From Monodelphis domestica (taxonomy: Eukaryota; Chordata; Mammalia; Didelphimorphia; Didelphidae): DNA of 64,000 nucleotides. This document shows positions 10,500-20,819 of this stretch, in pieces. The notes beneath the pieces were generated by a model. The model saw only the letters and a program-made list of their open reading frames with translations. It had not been told where the DNA came from and ran no database searches. A program made the translations under genes and the position numbers. The stretch is taken from assembly GCF_027887165.1 (NCBI RefSeq), contig NC_077232.1, positions 58,914,290-58,978,289 of the forward strand, written 5' to 3'. Each line of letters opens with the position of its first letter. Within the stretch, counting starts at the first letter, position 1.

Positions 10500-11457
10500 A
10501 CAGTGCAATGAGAAATAACAGACAGAATGATTTCAGAAAAACCTGGAAAGATTTATATAAACTGATGCAAAGTGAAGTGAGCAGAACCAGGAGAACAATG
10601 CACACAGTAACAGAAATGTTTTAAGATGATTAACTTTAAAGTACTAAATCAATGATGGCAAACCAATAGCATGGGTACTAAAGATGGCGTACTCTGTGGG
10701 GCATGCATGCTGCCCTCTCCCACTCCACCCCCCCCCCAGTTCATTATTACAAAGGCAGAGGGACTTGTGCAGAGGTGCTCTTCTCCCCCTTTCCACCAGG
10801 CCTGATGACATTTTTTCACATCACCCACTCCCTGGCCCAGAAGCCCAAAGGGAGTGCAGAGGGGGTAAGGTAGGTAACTCACAGGTGGCAGAGCTTGAGG
10901 GAAGCAGGGCGCTCAGGCCACTCCCCTCCTCCTCTCTACAGTCACTGAGGACATTCCTCACTTCACCCACCCCTCTGCCCAGCAACCCACAGCACTTTCT
11001 TCCTTCCCTGTGTGGGGTAAGGGGAGGCAGGGCATACCTGGCACTTGGTGGGAGGAGGGGCAGGGCACAACACACTGTCTCTAAAATATTTGCCATCACT
11101 GAACTAAACTATTATCAACAAAGCAAGTTACCACGATATTCAAAAGGGTCCTATGATGAAAAATGCCATCCTCAGCCACAGAAAGAACTACTGGAGTCTG
11201 ATCACAGATCAAAGTATGCCATCATCCACTTTATTTCCTCCATGAGGTTTGTTGTTTGTTTGTTTGGTATGTGATGTGTGACTTCTGTCACAGCATAAGC
11301 AATATGAACATATATGTTCCCTGAAAGCACTGGCATAACTTTTATCATACTATTTACTGCCTTGGGAAGGGGGGAGGGAAAACATTTGAATCCTAAAATG
11401 TCACCAAACAATTGTTAAAATTGTTTTAACATGTAATTGAAATCAACAGATAAAATG
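10500..11457 (+). mobile_element. Old L1 3' end, interrupted by a hAT element
   Basis: TTCAGAAAAACCTGGAAAGA, AAAGTGAAGTGAGCAGAACC and, after the interruption, TATTATCAACAAAGCAAG match the L1 ORF2 end and 3' UTR. The segment between 10650 and 11101 is foreign. Confidence 0.75.
10650..11101. mobile_element. Nonautonomous hAT-type DNA transposon
   Basis: Ends CAATGATGGCAAA and, inverted, CAGTGATGGCAAA form terminal inverted repeats. Flanks TACTAAAT (10642-10649) and AACTAAAC (11102-11109) match at 6 of 8, as expected of an old 8-base hAT duplication. The interior is GC-rich, seems to hold a diverged internal duplication (10780-10900 versus 10920-11060), and encodes no transposase. Frames read through it are chance. 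Confidence 0.75.
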
Positions 11458-11489
11458 AATTGATCTAATTCTTACATTGCATTTTTGCT

Positions 11490-11790
11490 CTTGTGACCAC
11501 TTTCCTCTGGATGCTCTCCAGCTTCCTAAAATGTGTGGTGCTCCAGCCTGGGCATCACAGTCTATCTCTCAGGCAGAGTCCTGTATACTAGGCTACTCCT
11601 AATGCAGCCAAAGATCATATTAGCTTTCTTGGCTGGCTTACCATACAGTTGACTCATATTGAGCTTGCAGTCTGCTAAAACTCCCAGATCTTTGTCAGAG
11701 AAACTGCTGTCTTGCCACACCCCTACCATCTTGTACTTGTATTCTAAACAATGAAACCTATCCTGGAGATGAACTGCACTCAAGGACTAC
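11490..11790 (-). repeat. CR1/L3-type LINE remnant, antisense, part 2
   Basis: CTCTGGATGCTCTCCAGCTT, AATGCAGCCAAAGATCATAT and TTGACTCATATTGAGCTTGC continue the antisense CR1/L3 order of part 1. Confidence 0.72.
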
Positions 11791-11794
11791 CTAT

Positions 11795-12415
11795 TCACTA
11801 GACCTGTGAGCCCCCCAATGGCTTCCACAATACTTTACCGCTTGTTTTGTTTCTTACAAATGCTCTCCATCTCCACCAAATGGAAGATAAGCAATATAAT
11901 CTTACCCTCAGCCACCTTTCTTCAAATTCACTGCTCAAAATCTGGTGCTTCACCTCTTCCCTAGGAGTATTTAGAGTTAGAGAAAAAGGAGAGTAGGAAA
12001 GAGAGAAGGATTCAAAGATAATGCAATTTATTTTTTCATTCCAGAGTTGGGAATGCCAAAAGATGAACAAGTAAAGTCATAAATTTTATGGTGATTTTTA
12101 TCTTTAAGAGCTTCAGGGCTGTGGCTTTAAAGACACCAGCGTTGATACAATCTCAGTGATATAGGAGTCAGTTTATAAAATGACTGGATTTGGAGAGGCT
12201 GAAATGAATTCTCTCTGGGAGTGACAACTCCCCATCTCAAGTGGGCTTGATTGAGTTTCATCTTCAAAGAATCTTGTCCTGAGCAAGTGCCAGCCCCATC
12301 TAGAGAAGAGAATGAACTGTTTAGTTTAGTCAGTGGGAGCAAGCAGAGGATGGTCAGGCTGATTGGAATCCTCTCTGAGTAACCACACTGCATTGAGGCA
12401 CTAGAGACTGGGTCA
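11795..12415. other. Unannotated intergenic DNA
   Basis: No gene or clear repeat. Open frames on the minus strand here are short and unsupported. Confidence 0.5.
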
Positions 12416-12419
12416 GGGG

Positions 12420-12586
12420 GCAGAGAATCACAGGAAGTTGGAGATCACCTTGTCCAGTCCATGCCTGCCTGACCAGAAATCACCCACAAAACTTCACTCC
12501 ATCCCTGTTTGGAGATCTTCAGAGATGGAGAACTCACAGCCTTTCACAGCATCCTGTTCCAATTTTGTATAGCTTTAAGCATTAAA
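12420..12586 (-). repeat. CR1/L3-type fragment, antisense
   Basis: Resembles the antisense CR1 blocks for 'gatggagaactcacagcc..gcatcctgttccaattttg'. Confidence 0.5.
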
Positions 12587-12755
12587 CCTAGAGACAGGAG
12601 GTCCTAGATTAAAATCTGGCCTCAGACACTTCCCAGCTGTGTGGCCCTGGGCAAGTCATTTGACCCCCCATTGCCTAGCCCTTACCATTCTTCTGCCTTG
12701 GAGCCAATACACAGTATTGACTCCAAGATGTAAGGAAAGGGTTTTTTTAAAAAAA
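12587..12755 (+). repeat. 5'-truncated tRNA-type SINE
   Basis: It begins at the AAACCTAGAGACAGGAGGTC part, lacks the A box and ends in the CCAAGATGTAAGGAAAGGG tail. Confidence 0.8.
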
Positions 12756-12759
12756 AGCA

Positions 12760-13515
12760 AGTTTCTTCTTTATTAAGCTGATATTTGCTTCTCAGTTTTT
12801 CCCAATATGTTAGGGCTTAGAACAATAGTGGCAGAGAGACCATAAGCCTCTATAGGGAGTAGCCCTTAATTGTCTGCAGCTAAACCACATTTCTGCCACT
12901 ATCATGGATGTACAAACATGACATATAGCACCGAATACAGGAAAAAGAAAGAATGGCATTTCCTGGTTGATTGCTTAAAGCTGGATGTTTCTATGTGTTT
13001 GAATTTTTTTTTCTTTTGAAACTACTTAATGTAACAAACATGACATGATCATGTCATGCAGAGACGAGTCTTCTAAGTAGGAACACTTTATTTGGCACAA
13101 TCACAATTTAAAACAATCACAATTACTTAAAGATCCATTTGAGTTTCATGATTCTTAAAGACTTTTTTGCATGAAGTTTTATTGTTCAAAGGATCATAAT
13201 AATTTAAAAAAAGAAATTATATTAGAGATCTCCACAGTAGGATTATAGTACAATAATGGTGGTCCTCTCAGATTTTATGAAGAATGTGGTCACATCTCAG
13301 GATTTACCTCCAGGCTTTCCCTTTGGATTCTACTGTGTCTCTCCCAAATATCAGCCTGTGTAAATTCAGAGGTCCAGGTGACATCAAAGTTTCTACTTCC
13401 ACCTGATCATCTAGTATACTATAGCTGCACTAGGGACCAACCAATTGGTTGGGATCAATCTTGCAATATTAGGCAAAGTCTGTGATAAGGAGGACTTTCT
13501 TTTAAAAAAAAAAAC
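12760..13515. other. Unannotated DNA with a 20-base palindrome
   Basis: No gene or clear repeat was recognised. CATGACATGATCATGTCATG at 13039-13058 is a perfect palindrome. Confidence 0.6.
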
Positions 13516-13522
13516 AATTAAG

Positions 13523-13727
13523 GGGGCAACTGGATGGCTCAGTGGATTGAGAGCCAGTCCTAGAGATGGGAGGTCCTGGGTTCAAATATGACCCCAGACA
13601 CTTCCTCACTATGTGACTCTGGGCAAGTCACTTAAACCCCATTGCCTAGCTCTCACCATTCTTCTGCCTTGGAACCAGTACCCAGTATTGATTGCAAGAT
13701 AGAAGGTAAGGGTTTTAAAAATAATTA
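13523..13727 (+). repeat. tRNA-type marsupial SINE
   Basis: Near complete, with A box TGGCTCAGTGG, B box GGTTCAAAT and a GAAGGTAAGGGTTTT tail. Confidence 0.87.
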
Positions 13728-13844
13728 ATCCTGAATGTTACATGAAATTTCCAGGGTAACTCTTTCCTTCCTGTTATCCTCCACACTAGAAAAGCATCAT
13801 TTGACAAAAAGATACATGTATAAATAAAACTATGCTTTGCTAAT

Positions 13845-14060
13845 TTCTATTTATCAATTGTTTTCTCTGGAAGTGCACATACAAGTCATTCTTCAAACAT
13901 GTTTCTGTTGCTATCTATAATATTCTTAGTTCTACTCATTTCCTTCTTCACAATTTCATGCAGGTCTTTCCGTGTTTTTTTTAATTAACCTGCTCACCAT
14001 TTCTTAAAACACAATTGTATTCCATCATAATCATATGCCACAACTTGTCTAGCCATTCTG
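13845..14060 (-). mobile_element. Old L1 3' fragment, antisense
   Basis: GTATTCCATCATAATCATAT and CACAACTTGTCTAGCCATTC are the antisense of the L1 ORF2 end (compare 43685-43745 on the plus strand). Confidence 0.65.
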
Positions 14061-14144
14061 AAACAGAGGAGGACTGCATGTCAGACAGGATTGTTTTGAG
14101 ATTTCTCTACCAACCTTGAAAAGGGCTGGAGAGTCCAGAAAAGT

Positions 14145-14665
14145 AACTTTCATAACAGTTCTGCCTTCTGAGACTAAGTAAAGCAAGTCAAATCCTCTTC
14201 CAGCTGACAGCCCTTTGAATATTTGAAGATGGAACTCCTCCCTAAGTTTTATCTTCGAACTAAAGATACCTGGTTCTTGTGTATGGCATAGTTTCAAGAC
14301 CTCGAACCAACCATGGTTGTTATTCTTGTGACATACACACTACAATTTATCGATGCCCTACTTAATATGTGGCTCCCAGAAATAAATACTCCAGATGTGA
14401 TCTAAACAGGGCAGCCTATATAGCACGTGATACTGCCCCCTTCCTTATTTTAGATATCATATTTCTATTACTGAAATCTGAGGTTAAGCCAACTTTTTTT
14501 TTTTTTACTATCATGTTATCAGTTCATTTTGAGTTTGTGGTCAACTCAAACTTCCAGATGTTTTCCTCACATATATGCTTCTCCCATCTTGTTCCTATGA
14601 AGGCAATTAAAAAAAGGAATGGTGTTTCACATTTATCCTTACTAGACTTGGACCAACATTCCAGC
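14145..14665 (-). repeat. CR1/L3-type LINE remnant, antisense
   Basis: AAATCCTCTTCCAGCTGACA, TACTCCAGATGTGATCTAAA and the CATTTATCC block follow antisense CR1 order. The 153-codon frame at 14369-14830 is a chance frame in this repeat. Confidence 0.65.
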
Positions 14666-14889
14666 TTCTTACACACTTTTAAGATGCTGACTCCTATCAG
14701 CAAAAATGTTAACTGCTACTTCAAACTTCATTTGCAATTTTTAAAAAAGTTCTTATTTTTATTGATACCTTTTGTTTTTACATCACCTTCCTTTCTGAAC
14801 ACGTCTCCCCTGGGTATATTGGGGGAATGAAAAAGTACTCTGAGATGATGAGTTTGCATTACTGCAAGATGATGATGCTACCAACAGAG

Positions 14890-15800
14890 ACAGAGAAATT
14901 AGTAGAAAGTTGCTGAATTCAGTCTTGGATTTGAGGTTCTTAAAGCATCAGATGGAGGTATGCAGCAGGCATTTAGAAATATGGGGCTAGTGCTCAGGTA
15001 AGAGGTTGGAGGTAATGTTATAGCTTTGTAAGTCATCAGCATAGAGATGATCATTGAAGCTATGGGAGTAGGTGAGATCACCCTGAAAAGATAAAGAGAC
15101 TAAGGACAGAACTTTGGGAGTCAACAATGTTTAAGGGATAGTAAGTAGATAAAGAATCAGCAAAGGAGACAAAGAACAGGCAATTGGAGAAGCAGAAGCA
15201 TAAGTTTACTATATGATGGGATTTAATTCAGTTCAACAATGGGGAGTGTAGTTGACTTTAGAATTTTTTCAACAAAAATAGGGAGGGAAGGCCATAGCTT
15301 GAGGGACTAGCAGAGCTGAGGAAAGGTTCTTATTACATAGATAATTTGTATAAAAGGAAGGGAAAAGATACTTAATAGTGAAAGGTTGAGAATACATGTC
15401 AAAGGGAATGATTGATGTAGCAAAATTCTGGAGGAGATGGAATCAAGACTGTAATCTGGATGAATTAGTCTTGGCAAGTATTGGGGACTACTTTACCATC
15501 TGAGAATGGAGGGAAGTAGAGAGGATAAATGAAGGCAGAGATTTAGAGAAATGATGACTTTATCAGAAGACTTTAATCTCAGGGAAGTAGGAGGTGAGTT
15601 TATTTGCTGACATTAATGAGGGCACTGGGTTTAGAACATCCTTTGTGGAGAATGTGATTGAAAATCAGAAAGAAGGTGAAGCAATGACGTATAGTTGAGG
15701 TTAGATAGCAAAATTTGTCATGCATTCAGTAGTCTTATTAGCTGCATTCAACTAATCAAGAGAAGGAGAGAAGGAGGTAGATGGTAACAGCCCATTTGGG
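14890..15800 (+). repeat. R1 family, long internal segment
   Basis: 'agtcatcagcatagagatg', 'gggagtaggtgagatcaccc' and 'tcagcaaaggagac' blocks recur in this dispersed family. Related parts occur at 44452-45300, 50930-51480 and 53000-53480. Confidence 0.6.
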
Positions 15801-15892
15801 ATTAGAAAAGTGAATAGGGTGGCAGGTCAAAGGACCAAAGGGTATTAAAGTGTGCATGATTAAAGTGACCGACCATAAGACCACATAATTAC

Positions 15893-16400
15893 AGCATTTC
15901 AGAATTGGAAGAGACCATAAGAACCGTTGAGTCTGTAAAAGTTAAAATTAAATCTCAAATAATAAAATATTATATTTTAGGGGGTTTATTAATGATCATT
16001 AGATATCAAGGAATAAAGAGGATACAAAATAAAGACCACATATCCATGGCTGATTGGCCAGTTCAAACACCCACCTTACCACCACCAAGCTTGGGGCAGG
16101 AAGTAAAGAGGAGGGACCCTCCACATCCTATCTAATATCACCTGTCTACAGGAAGTACATAACGACAGGAAGTCAGTGGGCTTCCGGGAAATATAGTTCT
16201 TTTTTAGGGTAACAGATTTTCAATTATACATGTCCAACCCATACCTGAACCATACCTGAACTTTTAAAGTAGTTCCAATAAGACTCCACTTTAATACTTC
16301 CAATAAAGGGAACCATTTCTCCAACCACTGCCTTTATTTATATATTAGGAAACAGATTCAGAGAGCAGCTTTCCTAGATCTTAGAGATAGAGCAATTTCA
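15893..16400 (-). repeat. MIR/THER-type SINE interrupted by an LTR
   Basis: 'CAGAATTGGAAGAGACCATA' reads up to 15933 and resumes at TCCAACCC near 16232, then AACCACTGCC and an aggaaac-type block. The LTR at 15934-16230 splits it. Confidence 0.6.
15934..16230 (-). mobile_element. Short solo LTR, antisense
   Basis: Plus-strand ends are TGTAAAAG and ATTATACA, so it reads TG...CA on either strand. A minus-strand AATAAA (plus 15985-15990) lies about 50 bases from one end. The flanks AGTC and TGTC match at 3 of 4 bases, and the host SINE runs on across it. No internal retroviral sequence is present. Confidence 0.6.
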
Positions 16401-16429
16401 AATCATAGTAACCATTTCAGTGGGAGAAA

Positions 16430-16665
16430 CATAGTAGAAATGGATTTAACTTATACTGCGTCTGAATCATTGGACCATAGATTTTGAACTACACTTGATC
16501 ATAGGAATCTTTGAATTCATTTCCCTCAGTTTACAGACAAAGAAACTGAGGCTCAGATCTATGAAATACCTTGCTGACGGTTGCAAGTAGTAAGTAAAAA
16601 AAGACAGAATTCTAATTCAAATTCTTGCATTCTGAATTCAGTGCTCTTTTTACTTGCCATGTTGT
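16430..16665 (-). repeat. MIR/THER-type SINE, antisense
   Basis: TTTACAGACAAAGAAACTGA followed by GGCTCAGA and a terminal AGTGCTCTTTTTACTTGCC. Confidence 0.7.
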
Positions 16666-16669
16666 TTCC

Positions 16670-17067
16670 CAATGATGGAACAAATATCCTTTGTATGAGG
16701 TACCCATTTATGGTTATGGTTGTGGGAAAAAAACAACATGGTTTTAGAAATCATTAGCAGCAATATTTTAAAATATCATAAAAAGAAGATTTAGTTGAAG
16801 GGAAGTCTGTCTTTGTGTGATTTGGTAAATATCTCTGTGACTCTTTTTCTTCATTAGGTATAACTATGTCTCTCTCTATTCTTGCCCATATTTGTCTTTG
16901 GATATTTCTCTTGCTCTCTATAAGTCCCTCTCTGTCATTCTCTCTGGTTCTTTCTTTGTTTCTCGTCCTATCCTAATGACTTTGGTGACCTTATCAGTTC
17001 CCATGTGTTCAATTTCCAGCTGTATAAAGATGATTCCCAGATACACATATCCAACCCTAGTTTCTCT
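16670..17067. other. Unannotated intergenic DNA
   Basis: T/C-rich in part (16850-16960). No gene or clear repeat. Confidence 0.45.
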
Positions 17068-17071
17068 CTTA

Positions 17072-17328
17072 TGTTAAAGCTAAATTAAAACTCCAGTCCT
17101 TAATTTCCATAGAGTTTATTAATATTTACTTGAATAAGAGGGAACAGAGAGAACTCTATTCCCTTGGTTGTGGCAGTGAAAGGACAGTGGTTGAAGTAGG
17201 GAGCCATGAGAGACCACGTGGTTAGTTTGAGAATAGACCAATCTTTTCCTGTCTGTCCTCTCTTATTTAAGTAAATATTAATAAACTCTATGGACATTAA
17301 GTACCAGAGTCTTAATTCAGCTTTAACA
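17072..17328. mobile_element. Palindromic LTR-like or MITE-like element
   Basis: 257 bases ending TGTTAAAGCT ... AGCTTTAACA, with arms of about 70 bases that are about 90% self-complementary around a middle of about 115 bases. The 4 bases CTTA flank both sides (17068-17071, 17329-17332). Each strand carries AATAAA about 44 bases before its 3' end (plus 17280-17285; minus at plus 17115-17120). TG..CA ends and a 4-base duplication suggest an LTR, while the long inverted arms suggest a fold-back element. No coding capacity. Confidence 0.75.
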
Positions 17329-17332
17329 CTTA

Positions 17333-17985
17333 AACTATAGTCCCATATAAATAACTATTTATTAAATATTTAGAATTCGATGCCTAAATATGGGCATACC
17401 AAATTCAACATCTACAAAACAGAACTCATGATCTTTGTCCCATCCTTAACCCTACTTTCATCCAAACTTCCCTATCCCTAGCAAGGGCACCACCATTCTC
17501 CTAGTCAACTAAGTTAATTCAACATTGCCAAATCTAGTAATTTCTATCTTCATAACATGCTTTCTCTCTCATCATATAGATACCACTCCAATTCAGACCC
17601 TTTTGCCTAGACTATTGAACTCATAATATTAACTGTCCATTATATGGAACTATAAATGTTTATATTTATTAACAGATTTTATGTCCTCTATTGTTAATTT
17701 TGTAATGTACAAGGCATTTTATTTTATACAAAGAAAGTATAAATGTACAACATCATACAACAGATATGGTATAAATTTAGCCAAACACTTAAAATTGAAA
17801 TTGATTGGGTTCCATTTGCACCTACCCATCCAAATCTACTTCAACTCTTTGAATAATATTTTTATAATTACATATACATGCCCCTACTTAAATATTATCT
17901 GCTATAGGCTCTCTGTGAATGATCACTCTGTTTTTCCCTAAAAAGGAATCTATACAGAATTATAATCACAGAATTTTATATTAGA
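17333..17985. other. Unannotated AT-rich DNA
   Basis: No gene is seen. 17390-17650 may be a decayed L2 piece but I cannot support it. Confidence 0.4.
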
Positions 17986-17989
17986 AATT

Positions 17990-18545
17990 GGCTGAACACT
18001 ATTTAGGCCAAGTCACACCTAAAAATAAGTCATTCTCTACCATAACTAACAAATACTTAGCTAGCTTCTGCTTTGAAGACTTCCAATAAGAAGGAACTGA
18101 TTATATCCTAAGGTTTCTTTACTTTTGGATTATTCTAGGTTCATGAATTTAGCATTAGAGAGGATCTTAGGGGACATCAAATACAACTCACTCATGTTAC
18201 AGATGAGGAAACTGAGATTGTTTCCCTAAATTATCCTCAGTGAGAATCACTTAGCTAAAAAATGCCCAAGACAAGATTCAAACTCAGGTTTTCCTAACTC
18301 TACATTCCACACTAAATATTATGCCACAGTTCTTCTAAATGTTAAGGAAGTTTTTTCCTGATATCCAACCTAAGTTTTTCTCTTTGCTGTTTCCACTCAT
18401 TGCTCCAGATTCTGTCCCCGGGACAGTACAATCTTTGTCTCACATATCAGCCCTTTTTATACTTGAGGACAATCTCTATGGCCTACTTTTCACCATCCTA
18501 GTTGTCTTCTTCTAGATCTCCATTTTATCCATCTACATTAAGTTG
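17990..18545 (-). repeat. CR1/L3-type remnant, antisense, broken by a MIR-type SINE
   Basis: Antisense CR1-like blocks occur at 18055-18125 and again at 18330-18540 (CCACTCATTGCTCCAGATTC, TATACTTGAGGACAATCTC). Confidence 0.55.
18130..18328 (-). repeat. MIR/THER-type SINE, antisense
   Basis: TTACAGATGAGGAAACTGAG and a CAAGATTCAAACTCAGG block. It lies inside the CR1 remnant. Confidence 0.75.
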
Positions 18546-19253
18546 CTGATTTTATTTTCTCTTCCTCTTATGAGAATCAACCCAGTTGACTAGCTTTAAT
18601 GGGATGGAAATTGATGAGGAAGTTAGTGGCTCTTAGAAACTCTATTTCAGAAAGACTGACCAAAAAGAACAGCTTAAGTGCTGGGATAATATAGGGATAA
18701 TGGCAGAAGGAAGATGGTAGCCAGGTCTTGCAGAGGTTAAACAGGTGAGATATGTGGTGATTCAAAGCCAGTATGAGATATGCATAATGACAGAAGGGAA
18801 TGCCAATCTGTGCATGGCTTGTCTTGTTTCAAAGGTCAGAGTATAGCCGCTCACATGAGCCATGGCTTCTCATGGCTTGCTTACTCCGTCTGGGTTTGCA
18901 GAAAAGGATCATCAGCAAATGGCTACAATTCCAACTCTCCTAACACTCTAAGGGTTACTTTGAGGAAAATGATACACTTTCCCTACTGGCCACTGTAGCT
19001 CCTGAGTCCCCACTGGTGTGATTCCCTGTTAGTCACAATGATGACATCATTAATTCTTACACATAAAACATTTAGTTAATGAGACAAAGTATATAATAAT
19101 TAACACATCACAATTACTCTGCAGTCATTGCAAGAATAATCACTGTATCACAGTTAGCCTACAAGCCTTGTTCACATGCTGCAATCAATGTACATGCTAT
19201 TCAAGGGGAAGAGTGAGCACACCTAGTAAGGAAGCATAGGAGTGAGGACAAGC
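18546..19253. other. Unannotated intergenic DNA
   Basis: No gene or clear repeat. Confidence 0.5.
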
Positions 19254-19263
19254 TATATATATG

Positions 19264-19323
<60 letters not shown>

Positions 19324-19328
19324 TATAG
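19254..19328. repeat. (AT)n microsatellite
   Basis: About 75 bases of alternating A and T with a few G or C interruptions. Confidence 0.95.
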
Positions 19329-20025
19329 GTTGTGGACAGCTCACACTCTGGACTGAAGGCCTTGATTTGGTCATGTCTCTTATAAAAGCTCCCCTCCTGA
19401 CCCTCCCCACTTTCCTGCATTCCTCTTGTACCCTCAAACTGATTAAACAGTGACCAGCTCTTTTAATTTTCAATCACCCCTGAAAGGGTTCTGAGTAAAT
19501 GTGATGCTGTTACAGAGAACAGCATTTCCTTTGAGCCACAGAATTGCAAAACTTCTCAGATTGACTTTCTGGGCAATGCAAACAAACCCAAGCGACTCTT
19601 CATGCAACTGGTTTTTTTCATCTTCTAATCAGATCTCAGATTCTTCTTTCAGCCAAGGAGAGCTCACAGCAAACTCTCTTCCCCTACTTCTGTCACCTCT
19701 AAAGGTGTAGATAGCACTAAAGGCAATTGCTGAAACTGTAGCAAAGTTGATCTCTCCTACAATTATCAGCCCTCCTCTCCCCCTTTTAAGGCTATTCTCA
19801 AAGTAAATGCTTCTCTAATCAGAACCTTCCATTAGGTCTGAAACTAGCAATTCTCATTTAATCACCCTATAGTCTCTAGATTGTTAATTTGATTTGCCAC
19901 TTTGTGAGAGTTTTAGACTCCCCCAAACTAAAAGGACAGTTGAACCAGGATCATCCTGCAGTCTCTCTTTTCTCTGGAGTGATCCTTTAGATCTGCATTA
20001 GTTACATTTTATTTCAGGAAGCTAT
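19329..20025. other. Unannotated intergenic DNA
   Basis: No gene or clear repeat. Confidence 0.5.
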
Positions 20026-20029
20026 TCCA

Positions 20030-20245
20030 AAGTAGTAGATAAAGCACTGGACCTGCAATAAGGAAGATCCAAGTTCAAATACAAGTTCAGATAACTAACT
20101 GTTTGACTCTGGGCAAGTAGACATTTGCCTCAGTTTCTTCATCTGCAAAATGGGCATAATAATAGCAGCTACTTCCCAGTGCTTGTTTGTTTTTTTGAGG
20201 ATCAAATGTAATTTGCAAAATGCTTCAAAAACCATCAAATGAGGT
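20030..20245 (+). repeat. MIR/THER-type SINE
   Basis: Complete-looking: GATAAAGCACTGGACCTGCA, ATCCAAGTTCAAATAC, CTCAGTTTCTTCATCTGCAA and a GAGGATCAAATG end. Confidence 0.8.
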
Positions 20246-20254
20246 CATACAGTA

Positions 20255-20400
20255 GGATATTAGATTTAAAGCTGGAAGGGACCTTAACAATCTAGTTCAA
20301 TTCCATCATCTTATAGATGAGGAAATAGAGGCCCAAGAAAGGAAGGAACTCATTTGTAGTCATGCAAAGGGTAGTAAGTGGATTTCTGATGCAATTAGTG
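20255..20400 (-). repeat. MIR/THER-type SINE, antisense
   Basis: TTAAAGCTGGAAGGGACCTT and TATAGATGAGGAAATAGAGG. Confidence 0.75.
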
Positions 20401-20609
20401 AATGACAGACAGTGCATGAAAATGAGGGAAGTCCTTCAGCATGGGTTTTAGAGGAAAGCATTGATCAAGGTACTGATTGTATCCCATAGAATAGGGCATT
20501 GGGGAAGAAAAAGAACCTGTGAACTAGTTATTGAGGGAGGACTCTCAGGAAACAGGACCTCCCATGATCTACAAAGGTTAGTTTGATATGAATTGATGAA
20601 AGGGCAGGG

Positions 20610-20815
20610 GGATATAGAGGCAATGTGATTCACTGGAAAGAGCACTGACTTTGGAGTCCAAAGACCTGGATTCAAATCCTAATTTCGATATTCACAATTT
20701 GTGTAAATCACTTAGTCTTCTTGGCTTCAGTTTCCTTCACTGTAAAGTGAGACATTTATACTAGATGGCTTTTAAGGTCCCTTCCTTTTCTGGAACTATG
20801 ATATTAGCCTAGAAT
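20610..20815 (+). repeat. MIR/THER-type SINE
   Basis: GGAAAGAGCACTGACTTTGG, GGATTCAAATCC, CTTCAGTTTCCTTCACTGTA and a GATGGCTTTTAAGGTCCCTT end. Confidence 0.85.
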
Positions 20816-20819
20816 TCTA

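Noticed and set aside
10684..11274. 196-codon plus-strand frame and its antisense frames
   Set aside because: They run through a noncoding hAT element and into an L1 tail, with no domain.
14369..14830. 153-codon plus-strand frame
   Set aside because: It lies in antisense CR1/L3 sequence, is Phe/Leu/Ser-rich from T-rich DNA, and shows no domain.
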